DNA of 64,000 nucleotides from Paenibacillus terrae (GTDB lineage: Bacteria; Bacillota; Bacilli; Paenibacillales; Paenibacillaceae): positions 140,717 through 204,716 of the forward strand of contig NZ_PNXQ01000014.1 of the NCBI RefSeq assembly GCF_005217525.1, in the 5' to 3' direction. Positions 16,595-25,333 of this stretch are shown one piece after another. Under the pieces are notes generated by a model. That model worked only from the letters and a program-made list of their open reading frames with translations. It did no database searches and had not been told where the DNA came from. Each line of letters opens with the position of its first letter. Position 1 is the first letter of the stretch. Made by a program: the position numbers and the translations under genes.

Positions 16595-18541
16595 ATGAAT
16601 ATTATGACCATTGAACATATAACGAAAAGCTATGGCGAAAAAATGCTGTTTGAGGATGCTTCCTTTGGCATGGATGAACGTGACAAAATAGGAGTGGTCG
16701 GTGTGAACGGCACCGGGAAATCTACTTTTTTACGCGTGATTTCCGGCTTGGAGCCACCGGATGATGGTAATATTGCGGTCAACAACGATGTACGTATTCA
16801 ATATTTAGCGCAAAATCCGGAGTTTGACCCCGAGGTGAAGGTACTCCAGCATATTTTCCACGGCAACCAGCCTGAAATGAAGGCAGTGCGCGAATATACG
16901 GAAACGATGGAGATGCTGGAGCTGAATCCGGGTAGCGAGGAGCTTCAAAACCGCCTGTTGCGGGCAAGCCAGCAGATGGATACGCTCCAGGCATGGCAAC
17001 TGGAGAGTGAGGCCAAAAACGTGTTGACCCGACTGGGTATCACACAGTTTGAAGCACGTATGGGTGTGCTCTCTGGGGGACAGCGCAAGCGGGTTGCTTT
17101 GGCAGCAGCCTTGATCCAGCCCTGTGAGCTGCTCATTCTGGACGAGCCTACTAACCATATTGATAATGAGTCGGTGGAATGGCTGGAGCAGTATTTGCAG
17201 AAAAGACGCGGCGCGTTGCTGATGATTACGCATGATCGCTATTTTCTGGATAGAGTGGCGAATGTCATGCTGGAGCTGGATCATGGTCGACTTTTCCGGT
17301 ATGAAGCTAACTATACCCGTTTTCTGGAGCTAAAGGCGGAACGCGAGGAACGGGAAGCGTCTTCGGAGCAGAAACGGCAAAACCTGTTGCGCAATGAACT
17401 AGCCTGGATTCGCCGGGGGGCAAAAGCCCGTTCGACCAAGCAGAAAGCGCGTATTGAACGATTTGAACAGCTTAAGGATCAGCAGCCGGAAGCTCGTTCC
17501 GGGTCTGTAGACATGTCGGTAGCCTCCACGCGTCTGGGTAAAAAAATACTGGAGCTGGAGCATCTGTCCAAATCGGTAGATTCCCGCAAGCTAATACAGG
17601 ATTTGAGTTATATTGCTGTGCCCGGTGACCGAGTCGGGATTGTGGGTCCCAACGGTAGCGGAAAATCGACCCTGTTCCAAATGATTACACAGCGCGTAGA
17701 ACCGGACTCAGGCAGCGTGGTATTGGGACCGACCGTGAAGCTCGGTTATTTTACCCAGGAACATCAGGAAATGAACGAATCGCTGCGTGTCATCGAGTAT
17801 ATTAAGGAAGAAGCAGAAGTCATCCGGACAGCAGATGGCTCGGCTATTACAGCCGCACAAATGCTAGAGCGGTTTCTGTTTGCGCCAAGCGCGCAATGGA
17901 CGGTCATTTCCCGGTTGTCAGGGGGCGAGAAACGGCGCTTGTACCTGCTGCGCGTCCTGATGTCCGCACCGAATGTATTGTTACTGGATGAACCAACGAA
18001 TGATCTGGATATTCAGACTCTTTCCGTGCTGGAGGACTATCTGGATGAATTTCCGGGTGTTGTTTTTATCGTTTCCCATGACCGGTATTTCCTGGACCGC
18101 ACGATAGACAAGGTACTGGCATTTGAAGGAGAAGGTCAGGTACGTGTGCATGTGGGCGATTACAGCGAGTATGCAGAATGGATCAGTAAAAATGCTCCAT
18201 CCGCTGCGAATTCGTCTGTCTCGGCGGGTACTTCTTCTGCTCAGTCTTCCACGTCTAAGTCTGCGGATGCTTCGGATTCAGTCAAGGAGACTACCAAAAC
18301 CAGGCTTAAATTCACCTTTAAGGAACAGCGGGAATATGAGCAAATTGACGAATTGATCGAACAGGCTGAAGAGAAGTTGGCTAGCATCCAGCGACAGATG
18401 GAAGAGTCTTTCAATGATTCCGCACGACTACAAGAGCTTATGGCTGAGCAAACAAAGGCCGAACAGCATTTGGAGCATCAAATGGAGCGCTGGACCTATC
18501 TGAACGAGCTGGCCGAGCAAATCGAACAAAGTAAATCTTAA
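16595..18541 (+). CDS. ABC-F family ATPase (Uup/YfmR-like ribosome-associated protein)
   Basis: This 648-residue protein has two ABC ATPase domains and no membrane segments. Domain 1 has GVNGTGKST (Walker A), LSGGQRKRVALA and LLILDEPTNHID. Domain 2 (from about residue 320) has GPNGSGKST, LSGGEKRRLYLL and LLLDEPTNDLD. The inter-domain P-site tRNA interaction motif region contains an Arg/Lys-rich stretch (RRGAKARSTKQKARIERF). A C-terminal helical hairpin of about 75 residues (from 572) after a Ser-rich linker is the Uup/YfmR type. Such proteins act on the ribosomal E site to relieve stalled or misplaced P-site states. It is probably a housekeeping YfmR-type factor rather than an antibiotic-resistance ABC-F. 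ATG 16595 has GGGGAAGAG about 16 bases upstream. Confidence 0.92.
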   Translation: MNIMTIEHITKSYGEKMLFEDASFGMDERDKIGVVGVNGTGKSTFLRVISGLEPPDDGNIAVNNDVRIQYLAQNPEFDPEVKVLQHIFHGNQPEMKAVREYTETMEMLELNPGSEELQNRLLRASQQMDTLQAWQLESEAKNVLTRLGITQFEARMGVLSGGQRKRVALAAALIQPCELLILDEPTNHIDNESVEWLEQYLQKRRGALLMITHDRYFLDRVANVMLELDHGRLFRYEANYTRFLELKAEREEREASSEQKRQNLLRNELAWIRRGAKARSTKQKARIERFEQLKDQQPEARSGSVDMSVASTRLGKKILELEHLSKSVDSRKLIQDLSYIAVPGDRVGIVGPNGSGKSTLFQMITQRVEPDSGSVVLGPTVKLGYFTQEHQEMNESLRVIEYIKEEAEVIRTADGSAITAAQMLERFLFAPSAQWTVISRLSGGEKRRLYLLRVLMSAPNVLLLDEPTNDLDIQTLSVLEDYLDEFPGVVFIVSHDRYFLDRTIDKVLAFEGEGQVRVHVGDYSEYAEWISKNAPSAANSSVSAGTSSAQSSTSKSADASDSVKETTKTRLKFTFKEQREYEQIDELIEQAEEKLASIQRQMEESFNDSARLQELMAEQTKAEQHLEHQMERWTYLNELAEQIEQSKS

Positions 18542-18591
18542 AATACGAAATAAGTATGATGCGTGAATCGTTTTTCCGTTGTTACTTAAAC

Positions 18592-18628
18592 AAGCAAGTC
18601 TCCGTTAAGCACTGGAGACTTGCTTTTT
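18592..18628 (+). terminator. Intrinsic terminator of the ABC-F gene
   Basis: The perfect stem AAGCAAGTCTCC / GGAGACTTGCTT with a 10-base loop is followed by TTTTCG. After it an AT-rich stretch to 18818 holds only the next promoter. Confidence 0.92.
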
Positions 18629-18780
18629 CGTATTTATTCCAGTACATCGGTTGTGGAAATAACTCATATCCGGACTTAGAAACTCGAAGCTACCTATCAT
18701 TATGCAAATGTATGAATTTATTAATATGTTTTTCATATTAATAATCAGTTTAATATATATTTCTAATATTAAAATTTGCT

Positions 18781-18789
18781 TGCTATAAT
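18781..18789 (+). promoter_or_regulatory. Extended -10 promoter of the aldo/keto reductase gene
   Basis: TGCTATAAT is a consensus extended -10 element 30 bases before the start codon. The -35 region (TTCTAA at 18761) is weak. The upstream 100 bases are very AT-rich. Confidence 0.5.
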
Positions 18790-18818
18790 CAAATTTATAT
18801 GGAAGGGAGGCATTCAAA

Positions 18819-19808
18819 ATGGAATATCGTAAACTTGGAAAAAGCGGTTTGAGGGTAAGCGAGATAGCATTGGGGAACTGGATAACCCACGGTGCACAAG
18901 TGGATGACACCACAGCGAAAGCATGTGTCCATGCTGCATTAGATTCAGGAATCACAACGTTTGATACTGCTGATGTTTATTCAGAAACGATGGCGGAAAC
19001 GGTTTTAGGTCATTCTTTAAAGGGAATACGACGTGAAAGTATTGAACTTTGTACAAAGGTTTTTCATCCAACAGGTACCGGACAGAATGATAAAGGGCTA
19101 TCCCGCAAGCACATTATGGAGGCCTGCCATGCTTCCCTTCGACGCTTGCAGACGGATTATATTGATGTTTATTATGCACATCGTTTTGATCCAAACGTAT
19201 CGCTAGAAGAGACATTTTTGGCATTATCCGATTTGGTTCGTCAGGGGAAGGTTTTGTATGTAGGGGTGAGCGAGTGGACAGCAGACCAGATAAAGCAAGC
19301 TGCGGATTTAGCGAGAGAGCTAAAGATCCCCTTCGTGGCAAGTCAACCCCAATATTCCATGCTCTGGCGTATTATTGAAGCTGAAGTGATTCCCGCTTGC
19401 GAGCAGGAAGGAATTGGACAGGTCGTTTGGTCACCTCTGGCACAGGGTATTCTTTCTGGCAAATATGCAGCAGACAAGCCGCTTCCCGAGGGTTCACGTG
19501 CTTCTACGACAGCAGGTTCACCATTTTTCGAACGCTTGGCCGGACAATGGTTACGTAAAGAGGTCCTTCAGGCAGTGGAGCAGATCCGGCCGATTGCACA
19601 AGAAAATGGTTTGACGTTACCACAGCTTGCAGTGGCATGGGTTTTACAAAACCCGCAGGTGTCCTCAGCTATTATCGGTGCTTCCAAGCCAGAGCAGGTG
19701 AAGGAGAACGTAAAAGCTGCGGGTGTCCGTCTCGATGAAGAGGTTATGAGACAAATGGACAGTATTTTAAACGGTGTTGTTGAACTCGATCCGAGTAAAA
19801 CGGGTTAG
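18819..19808 (+). CDS. Aldo/keto reductase, Kv-beta-like (AKR11/YhdN-type)
   Basis: This 329-residue NADPH-dependent oxidoreductase has a TIM barrel. The catalytic tetrad is readable: Asp in FDTADVYSE, Tyr in the same motif, Lys in ELCTKVF and His in VYYAHRFD. The C-terminal NADPH-binding part has WSPLAQGILSGKY and SAIIGASKPEQV. The length and GNWITHG start fit the K+-channel beta-subunit-like and YhdN enzymes. The natural substrate is unknown. GGAAGGGAGG lies eight bases before the ATG. It is convergent with the LysR gene, with only 19 bases and no clear terminator between them. Confidence 0.92.
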   Translation: MEYRKLGKSGLRVSEIALGNWITHGAQVDDTTAKACVHAALDSGITTFDTADVYSETMAETVLGHSLKGIRRESIELCTKVFHPTGTGQNDKGLSRKHIMEACHASLRRLQTDYIDVYYAHRFDPNVSLEETFLALSDLVRQGKVLYVGVSEWTADQIKQAADLARELKIPFVASQPQYSMLWRIIEAEVIPACEQEGIGQVVWSPLAQGILSGKYAADKPLPEGSRASTTAGSPFFERLAGQWLRKEVLQAVEQIRPIAQENGLTLPQLAVAWVLQNPQVSSAIIGASKPEQVKENVKAAGVRLDEEVMRQMDSILNGVVELDPSKTG

Positions 19809-19827
19809 GACTACACACTGATGGAGT

Positions 19828-20727
19828 TTACATGTCTAATGGCTCACTACAAGCTATTTCTTCAACCACCTTCAGAAAATGAGTTAGAACAGCGTCATTC
19901 GCATCTGTTTTCCATGCAGCGTAAAGTGGGATGGACGGAGAATCTTCGTGAAAAGAACGAAATACGACATCACTACGTTGGAACACAGAAACAGAAGAGG
20001 GAACAATGGAAATGCCTATACCAGCAGCTACCAAGTTAACGATTGTATACATTTGAACGGCTTCCTGTACAATTTTGGGCTGGAAGCCGTGTTGTCTGCA
20101 AAAGTCTAATATGAGGTCATGAAAAGACGCTCCCATATGAGGCGGAGACAGGATAAAAGATTCTTCCGCTAAAGAACGTAAAGACAAGGTTGGGTGGTGG
20201 GCTAGCGGATGTGTTGCGGGAAGCACGGCGATGAGTGATTCGTTGCTGTAGAGCTGGGAGGTGATATGTATAGATGGATCTGCCCAGCGCAGGAAGCCCA
20301 CATGAACTTTACCGTCGTGTATGGCTTTCAGTTGTTGAACAGATGTCATTTCAAACAACGTGAGCTTCACGTCAGGAAAACGCTCCCGGAATTTCTTTAA
20401 GGCGTTAACCATCAGACCGCCAGATGCCGAATCAACAAAAGCGATGGATAAATGTCCGAATTTCCCCTGACTTGCAAGCTGTGTCATTTTAATGGATTTT
20501 TCCAATTGAGAAACCATGTTTCTGGATTCTTCTAAAAAGATGGCTCCTGCGGACGTAAGTCGAACTTGCCTTTTGGTTCGTTCCAATAGTTTCACGCCAA
20601 GCTCTTCCTCAAGGCTTTGGATTTGTTGGCTCAAGGGGGGCTGGGTGATATTCAGTTTTTTTGCAGCACGATTAAAATGTAGTTCTTCTGCGACTGCGAT
20701 AAAATAACGTAGTTTCTTCAAATCCAT
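19828..20727 (-). CDS. LysR family transcriptional regulator
   Basis: This 299-residue regulator has an N-terminal winged HTH (residues 1-60: LRYFIAVAEELHFNRAAKKL, PPLSQQIQSLEEELGVKLLE). A substrate-binding domain of the periplasmic-binding fold follows from about residue 90. Pieces of the effector domain such as LAHHPTLSLRSLAEESFIL and VNLVAAGIGISIVPSS resemble the BenM/CatM/AlsR group. The ATG at 20727 has AAAGGAAATC. Its usual targets are divergent genes. Here the upstream neighbour is the end of the M42 peptidase gene, so no target is suggested by position except possibly itself. Confidence 0.92.
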   Translation of the reverse strand: MDLKKLRYFIAVAEELHFNRAAKKLNITQPPLSQQIQSLEEELGVKLLERTKRQVRLTSAGAIFLEESRNMVSQLEKSIKMTQLASQGKFGHLSIAFVDSASGGLMVNALKKFRERFPDVKLTLFEMTSVQQLKAIHDGKVHVGFLRWADPSIHITSQLYSNESLIAVLPATHPLAHHPTLSLRSLAEESFILSPPHMGASFHDLILDFCRQHGFQPKIVQEAVQMYTIVNLVAAGIGISIVPSSVSVFQRSDVVFRSFHEDSPSIPLYAAWKTDANDAVLTHFLKVVEEIACSEPLDM

Positions 20728-20799
20728 AGTTGTGATTTCCTTTCGGCAAGCCTTCGCCGACCTATTCTCAGTGGAACAGGCCGGTCGTCATCGTTCGGA

Positions 20800-21837
20800 T
20801 TAAACCGTCACATAAGCGGCAAGCAGACGAGCAGTGTTCACCACAGCCAGCTTGTGCGTACGCTCCATCGCATGGGAGGCGTGTACGCCAGGGCCGATCA
20901 GCGCAGCACGGATATTGTTGCCTGCTTTCAGCGCAGCCGAAGCGTCAGAACCATAGTGCGGATAAATATCAACCGCATACGGGATATTCAGCTCCTTGGC
21001 CAGCTCAATCAGACGAGTCGTCATGTCATAATCATAAGGCCCGGAAGAATCCTTGGCACAAATGGATACATCCGTCTCCTTGCAGCTCAGATCCTCGCCT
21101 ATGCAACCCATATCGACAGCAATCATCTCGCTGACCCCTTCAGGGATGTAAGCAGCTCCGTGACCGACTTCCTCATAGTTGGAGATGAGCAGCTTAACAG
21201 TATGACGGGGCTTCCAGTCTTCGCGTACAGCGGATTCCAATAAACCAAACAGCGCAGCTACGCTGGCTTTATCATCCAGATGCCGCGACTTGATAAAGCC
21301 GCTGGGTGTCACGACCGGACGGGCGTCGAACGAAATAAAATCGCCTACCGCAATGCCGAGCTGGAGCACATCTTCTTTGGATTCAACAAGCTCGTCGATC
21401 CGCACCTCCATATGGCTTTCCTTGCGTTCAAAGCTGCGTGCATCATCATAGACATGCACAGACGGATGGCTCGACAAAATCGTGCCTGTATACGTTTGTC
21501 CGCTTCTGGTATGAATAAGGCAGTATTCGTTTTCGATGCTGTTCATCATGAAACCGCCGACAGATGTCAGGCGCAAGGTGCCGTGACTGGTAATCGAGCG
21601 TATCATTGCGCCTAATGTATCCACATGCGCGCTCAGTGCAATTGTAGGGCCTTTTTCATGGCCCTCCAGGGTCAAGATGGCACCGCCTTTGGCGTTCCAT
21701 TCTATGGGCATCCCAAGGCTTGCGGCTTCCTTACGGATCAGTTCCATCACATGATGTGTGTAGCCGCTGGGACTAGGGGTGTTCAATAGTTGATTCAGAA
21801 AGCTCATTATATAATTCTCATTCAGGTGAATCGTCAT
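20800..21837 (-). CDS. M42 family metallopeptidase (glutamyl aminopeptidase/FrvX-like)
   Basis: This 345-residue cytosolic aminopeptidase of the M42 family has a dinuclear metal centre. SAHVDTLGAM holds the first metal-binding His and Asp. SRHLDDKASVAAL holds the bridging Asp. SNYEEVGHGAAY has the catalytic Glu pair. YGSDASAAL and GPGVHASHAMERTH supply the remaining ligands. Such enzymes form dodecameric tetrahedra and trim peptides from the N-terminus. The start ATG 21837 is nine bases after GAGGAGG. An upstream in-frame ATG at 21855 overlaps the previous stop (ATGA) and sits on that ribosome binding site. It is coupled to the LapA-like gene upstream. Confidence 0.92.
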   Translation of the reverse strand: MTIHLNENYIMSFLNQLLNTPSPSGYTHHVMELIRKEAASLGMPIEWNAKGGAILTLEGHEKGPTIALSAHVDTLGAMIRSITSHGTLRLTSVGGFMMNSIENEYCLIHTRSGQTYTGTILSSHPSVHVYDDARSFERKESHMEVRIDELVESKEDVLQLGIAVGDFISFDARPVVTPSGFIKSRHLDDKASVAALFGLLESAVREDWKPRHTVKLLISNYEEVGHGAAYIPEGVSEMIAVDMGCIGEDLSCKETDVSICAKDSSGPYDYDMTTRLIELAKELNIPYAVDIYPHYGSDASAALKAGNNIRAALIGPGVHASHAMERTHKLAVVNTARLLAAYVTV

Positions 21838-21851
21838 GTTGTTGCTCCTCC

Positions 21852-22229
21852 TCATTTGGACAACCGGTCAGGCTCAGAGGACGTTTGCTCTGTAACCTTG
21901 TCGGATGTAGACACCACACTGGACGAACCAGACGTGTTATAGACGGTATCCGCATATGCTTCCACAGCGGGTGTGTGCTCTTCTTGTAGTGTATGAAGCT
22001 GGGTGGTCAGACGTTTGATTTCTCTCTGAAGCTTATATTGACGGAAAATACCGAAGGAACCGACGATAAGCCCTCCAAGAAGAGTGCAGCCGAGAATAAG
22101 TAAAATCAAAGGAACGTTGACCGTACGAAATAGTAGATTTACTTGGACCGATTTCACGTTAATGACAGCGAATACAGCCGTTAACAAAGCAATAACAAGA
22201 GCTGCAATCAAAGACCATTGTGTTTTCAA
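21852..22229 (-). CDS. LapA-domain (DUF1049) membrane protein
   Basis: This 125-residue protein has two membrane helices (about residues 5-27 and 39-63), containing WSLIAALVIALLTAVFAVIN and VNVPLILLILGCTLLGGLIVG. A cytosolic helical tail (QREIKRLTTQLHTLQ) and a Ser/Thr-rich C-terminus follow. This is the LapA/DUF1049 (lipopolysaccharide assembly protein A-like) layout. In Gram-positive bacteria the role is unknown. The start is TTG 22229 after GGAAGGAGGTGGCATT. The ATG-containing upstream extension overlaps that ribosome binding site. Its stop lies 14 bases before the M42 gene start, so the two are cotranscribed. Confidence 0.82.
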   Translation of the reverse strand: MKTQWSLIAALVIALLTAVFAVINVKSVQVNLLFRTVNVPLILLILGCTLLGGLIVGSFGIFRQYKLQREIKRLTTQLHTLQEEHTPAVEAYADTVYNTSGSSSVVSTSDKVTEQTSSEPDRLSK

Positions 22230-22255
22230 AATGCCACCTCCTTCCGCTACATTAT

Positions 22256-22288
22256 AAAATCCCTTGCCCGTCATGGACAAGGGATTTA
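22256..22288 (-). terminator. Intrinsic terminator after oligoendopeptidase F gene
   Basis: On the minus strand AAATCCCTTG and CAAGGGATTT form a 10 bp stem with an 11-base loop, followed by TATAATG. It lies 43 bases after the pepF-like stop. Confidence 0.7.
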
Positions 22289-22330
22289 TCCGTGCATCGT
22301 TTCAATGCCGGATTCTAATCGTGTATGGTT

Positions 22331-24127
22331 TTACTTTCCGGCGGTCAGCTTTTCCATTTCCGTAATAACTTCCTCGAATACGCTCATCGCTTCGCGAATG
22401 GGTTGTGGAGAGGACATATCCACGCCGGCCTTCTTCAAAATATTAATCGAATAATCGCTGCCGCCGCTCTTCAGGAATCCTAAATAACGGTCAACGGCTG
22501 GCTGGCCTTCTTCCAGAATCTGTTTTGAGAAGCTGGTTGCCGCAGAGAAGCCGGTAGCATATTTGTAGACATAAAAGCTGTTATAAAAATGGGGGATACG
22601 CGCCCATTCCATTTCAATGTCTTTGTCTACTTTCATGCCAGGGCCGTGATATTTCACATTCAGATCATAATAAATCTCTGATAGAAGCTGCGGTGTAAGG
22701 GACTCTCCCTGTTCTGCGCGTTCATGTACGATTTTCTCGAACTCCGCAAACATCGTTTGACGGAATACCGTCGTGCGGAATTGGTCCGCATAGTAGGTAA
22801 GGAGGTACATTTTCTCTTTTGCATCGGTAGATTTTTTCAGCAAGTAGTCCATCAGCAACGCTTCATTCGTTGTCGATGCTACTTCAGCCAGGAAAATGGT
22901 GTACTGGGCATCCCGATACTTTAACGCATTATCCGAGTAATACGAATGCAGCGCGTGTCCCATCTCGTGAGCGAGCGTGAACATGCTGTTCAGATTATCT
23001 TTATGGTTCAGCAGCACATAAGGGTGAGTGCCGTAAGCGCCCCAGCTGTATGCACCTGTACGTTTATTTTCATTTTCGTACACATCAATCCAGCGGTCAT
23101 CGTAGCCTTTTTGCAACGAAGCCAGGTAGTCCTTGCCCAACGGCTTTAGACCTTCCTTCGTTTGCTTTTTAGCATCTTCAAATGAAATATCGAGCTTGTA
23201 TTCGTCCACAAGCGGAGCAAACAGGTCATACATATGAAGCTCATCCACACCCAGCAGCTTTTTACGTAGCTTGATATAACGGTGCAGCAAAGGCAAGCTC
23301 TCGTGAATGGTATCAATCAGATTGGTGTACACTTCCTTCGGAATATTGTCACCGTATAATGACATTTCCAGTACGGAAGGGTACTTGCGAACACGAGAAT
23401 AAAAAACATTTTTGTTCACATTGGCACTCAATGTGGAAGCAATCGTATTTTTATTTTTGGCATACGTATCATAGACCGCTTTAAAAGCACGCTCCCGTAC
23501 TTCCCGGTGCGGGCTTTCAAGAAATTGAATATAGCTGCCATGTGTCAGCTCAGCCTCTTTGCCGTTTTCATCCTTGATTTTTGGGAATTTCATATCGGCA
23601 TTGTTCAGCATACCGAAAATGGTTTGTGGTGCTTGAGCCAGGTTACCAACCTGTGCGAGCAGGGCTTCTTCCGACTTACCCAAAATATGCGCTTTCTCCC
23701 GTTTCATTTCTTGAAGCGTAAAGCGATAATCTGCCAGCTTCGGATCTCCAATCAATGCATCGAGCTGATTGTCGGGCAGCGCCAAAATTTCAGGTGTCAC
23801 GAAAGACAGGGCTTCACTAACCTCAACGCCTAATTTTTTGGCTTTTTGTGAAAGGCCCTGATATGTAGGTTCAGCCGTATCCTCGTCATGATGTAGATGG
23901 GCGTATACGTATACACGCTCGGTTTTGAGTGATAGTTCATCTTCCAGCTTAAAGCAATTGACAATCACTTCGGCTGAATTGAGCTTGCCTTGGAATTGTG
24001 TAGCCTTTTTGGCTAATTGTTTGACTTCTTCGTACTCTTGATCCCATGCTTTACGGTCTGGAAACAGATCATCAAGCTTCCAGGTATTTTCCACAGGCGC
24101 ATCTGCGCGTTTTACGATTTCACTCAT
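22331..24127 (-). CDS. pepF: Oligoendopeptidase F (M3B metallopeptidase)
   Basis: The core protein is 598 residues, the usual PepF length. It has the M3 zinc motif HEMGHALHSYYS (catalytic HExxH at bases about 22950-22965), followed by a conserved Glu in FLAEVASTTNEALL. The N-terminal part starts MSEIVKRADAPVENTWKLDD, typical of the family, and ATG 24127 has AGAGGAGG at good spacing. PepF cleaves peptides of about 7-17 residues, normally in the cytosol. The frame stays open upstream to ATG 24259 and encodes a signal-peptide-like 44-residue extension with its own AAGGAGG (see finding). The canonical start is therefore preferred but not the only one possible. Confidence 0.93.
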   Translation of the reverse strand: MSEIVKRADAPVENTWKLDDLFPDRKAWDQEYEEVKQLAKKATQFQGKLNSAEVIVNCFKLEDELSLKTERVYVYAHLHHDEDTAEPTYQGLSQKAKKLGVEVSEALSFVTPEILALPDNQLDALIGDPKLADYRFTLQEMKREKAHILGKSEEALLAQVGNLAQAPQTIFGMLNNADMKFPKIKDENGKEAELTHGSYIQFLESPHREVRERAFKAVYDTYAKNKNTIASTLSANVNKNVFYSRVRKYPSVLEMSLYGDNIPKEVYTNLIDTIHESLPLLHRYIKLRKKLLGVDELHMYDLFAPLVDEYKLDISFEDAKKQTKEGLKPLGKDYLASLQKGYDDRWIDVYENENKRTGAYSWGAYGTHPYVLLNHKDNLNSMFTLAHEMGHALHSYYSDNALKYRDAQYTIFLAEVASTTNEALLMDYLLKKSTDAKEKMYLLTYYADQFRTTVFRQTMFAEFEKIVHERAEQGESLTPQLLSEIYYDLNVKYHGPGMKVDKDIEMEWARIPHFYNSFYVYKYATGFSAATSFSKQILEEGQPAVDRYLGFLKSGGSDYSINILKKAGVDMSSPQPIREAMSVFEEVITEMEKLTAGK

Positions 24128-24325
24128 GGAGAGCCTCCTCTTATCGAACGAAATGTGGGGTGGGGCTGCGGCGGAACGGGGCGGCTGCCAAAATGAAGAA
24201 ACCGCCACGCTGACCGTGAGCAGCAGAGCAAGAGGTTTTGTGGCATGCATGAACGGCATATCCTCCTTATACCATGGCTTGTTATGCCATAGTATGACCT
24301 CTTGCGCCCAAAAGTATCATTTTCC

Positions 24326-24514
24326 TTACCTTGGGTCGGAACCTATATTTAATAAGCTGTATACAATAAGATAAAAGGCAAAGCAAACCATGATTACGGC
24401 AGTGAGGGCCATCCACTTTTTGAGAGGAGCCGGTAACGTATCACGTTTCATGATCAGCACTCCGCCCAGCGTAAAGGCCAGAATAATGAAGATGAGAAAG
24501 CTATTGGACACCAT
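24326..24514 (-). CDS. Small two-helix membrane protein, uncharacterised
   Basis: This is a 62-residue protein with two hydrophobic helices (about residues 5-21 and 35-56), containing FLIFIILAFTLGGVLIM and MALTAVIMVCFAFYLIVYSL. They are joined by a short basic loop RDTLPAPLKKW. No family was recognised. It starts seven bases after the stop of the upstream small gene and has no obvious strong ribosome binding site, so translational coupling is likely. Confidence 0.55.
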   Translation of the reverse strand: MVSNSFLIFIILAFTLGGVLIMKRDTLPAPLKKWMALTAVIMVCFAFYLIVYSLLNIGSDPR

Positions 24515-24521
24515 GAATGCG

Positions 24522-24755
24522 CTATACCTGTTTGAAAGCGTTCATGATCCGCTGCCACTCTTCCTCGTTATCTTGAAAGGACTGCTTGGGAAACCGATTT
24601 TGAGCCCAATGCATCAGCGCCGGACGGCTCAAAAACGTGTGGGCTTCTTCGCCCCAATCATCGGATATTTCCCGTAGAACGATGTAACGGCCCTGCACCT
24701 CGACAGTCATCATGTTCCAATTGTCTTTTTTGTATATTTCGTGTTTTTTCATCAT
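24522..24755 (-). CDS. Uncharacterised small soluble protein
   Basis: This is a 77-residue protein starting MMKKHEIYKKDNW, rich in charged and aromatic residues, with WGEEAHTFLSRPALMHWAQ in the middle and a helical C-terminus. There is no signal peptide or Cys. The start was chosen at ATG 24755 because GGAGAC lies eight bases upstream. A longer frame from 24824 has no ribosome binding site and a Cys-rich, unlikely N-terminus. The next membrane protein gene follows by seven bases. Function is unknown. Confidence 0.55.
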   Translation of the reverse strand: MMKKHEIYKKDNWNMMTVEVQGRYIVLREISDDWGEEAHTFLSRPALMHWAQNRFPKQSFQDNEEEWQRIMNAFKQV

Positions 24756-24854
24756 ATGCATGTCTCCGATTTTAAAGATGTTTTGGTTCATGATACCGCA
24801 GTTTCCGCGACAAAAGCAAATCATTCCAGCCTGTAAAAGCCCTCAAAACATCAA

Positions 24855-24883
24855 TTGCATTGTGAAAAAGCATGAAGTATAAT
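24855..24883 (+). promoter_or_regulatory. Sigma-A promoter of the cold shock gene
   Basis: TTGCAT (24855-24860), 17 bases, then consensus TATAAT (24878-24883). A small hairpin CGCCAT-AG-ATGGCG (24893-24906) follows at the start of the leader. Confidence 0.75.
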
Positions 24884-24928
24884 ATGGATATTCGCCATAG
24901 ATGGCGGTATTTTTAGGAGGTTGTTCAC

Positions 24929-25126
24929 TTGAAAGGTACAGTAAAATGGTTTAACGCAGAAAAAGGTTATGGCTTCATCCAAGTGGATGGTGGCGAGGAC
25001 GTATTCGTACATTTCTCCGCAATCCAAGGCGACGGTTTCAAGACTTTGGAAGAAGGTCAAGCGGTTGAATTCGAAATTACTGAAGGTAACCGTGGACCCC
25101 AAGCAGCTAACGTAAATAAACTGTAA
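24929..25126 (+). CDS. Cold shock protein (CspA/CspB family)
   Basis: This is a 65-residue single OB-fold, nucleic-acid-binding protein that acts as an RNA chaperone. RNP1 is KGYGFIQV and RNP2 is VFVHFSAI, both intact. The [11 protein letters not shown] start is typical of Bacillus CspB/CspC/CspD. The start codon is TTG 24929, eight bases after AGGAGG, which is unusual for such a strongly expressed gene. It is monocistronic, with its own promoter and terminator. The leader is about 40 bases, much shorter than the cold-responsive leader of E. coli cspA. Confidence 0.95.
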   Translation: MKGTVKWFNAEKGYGFIQVDGGEDVFVHFSAIQGDGFKTLEEGQAVEFEITEGNRGPQAANVNKL

Positions 25127-25198
25127 GTGTAACTGAATTGTAAGAAATGTTCCGCTCATGCGGATGTCTTATATATTACGGTTAAACGATGAATTGAG

Positions 25199-25236
25199 AG
25201 CGCAGTTCCTTGAAATTTAAGGGACTGCGCTTTTTT
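25199..25236 (+). terminator. Intrinsic terminator of the csp gene
   Basis: The perfect stem AGCGCAGTTCCTT / AAGGGACTGCGCT (one G-T pair), with a seven-base loop, is followed by TTTTT. It separates csp from the MATE gene. Confidence 0.9.
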
Positions 25237-25333
25237 GCGTAAAAAAGTTTATGATATGACAAAGCTGAACTGGAATAGGGTATTATACCGTAATGGAAAC
25301 AAAGCATTCGTTATTATTGAAGGAGTTGATAAG

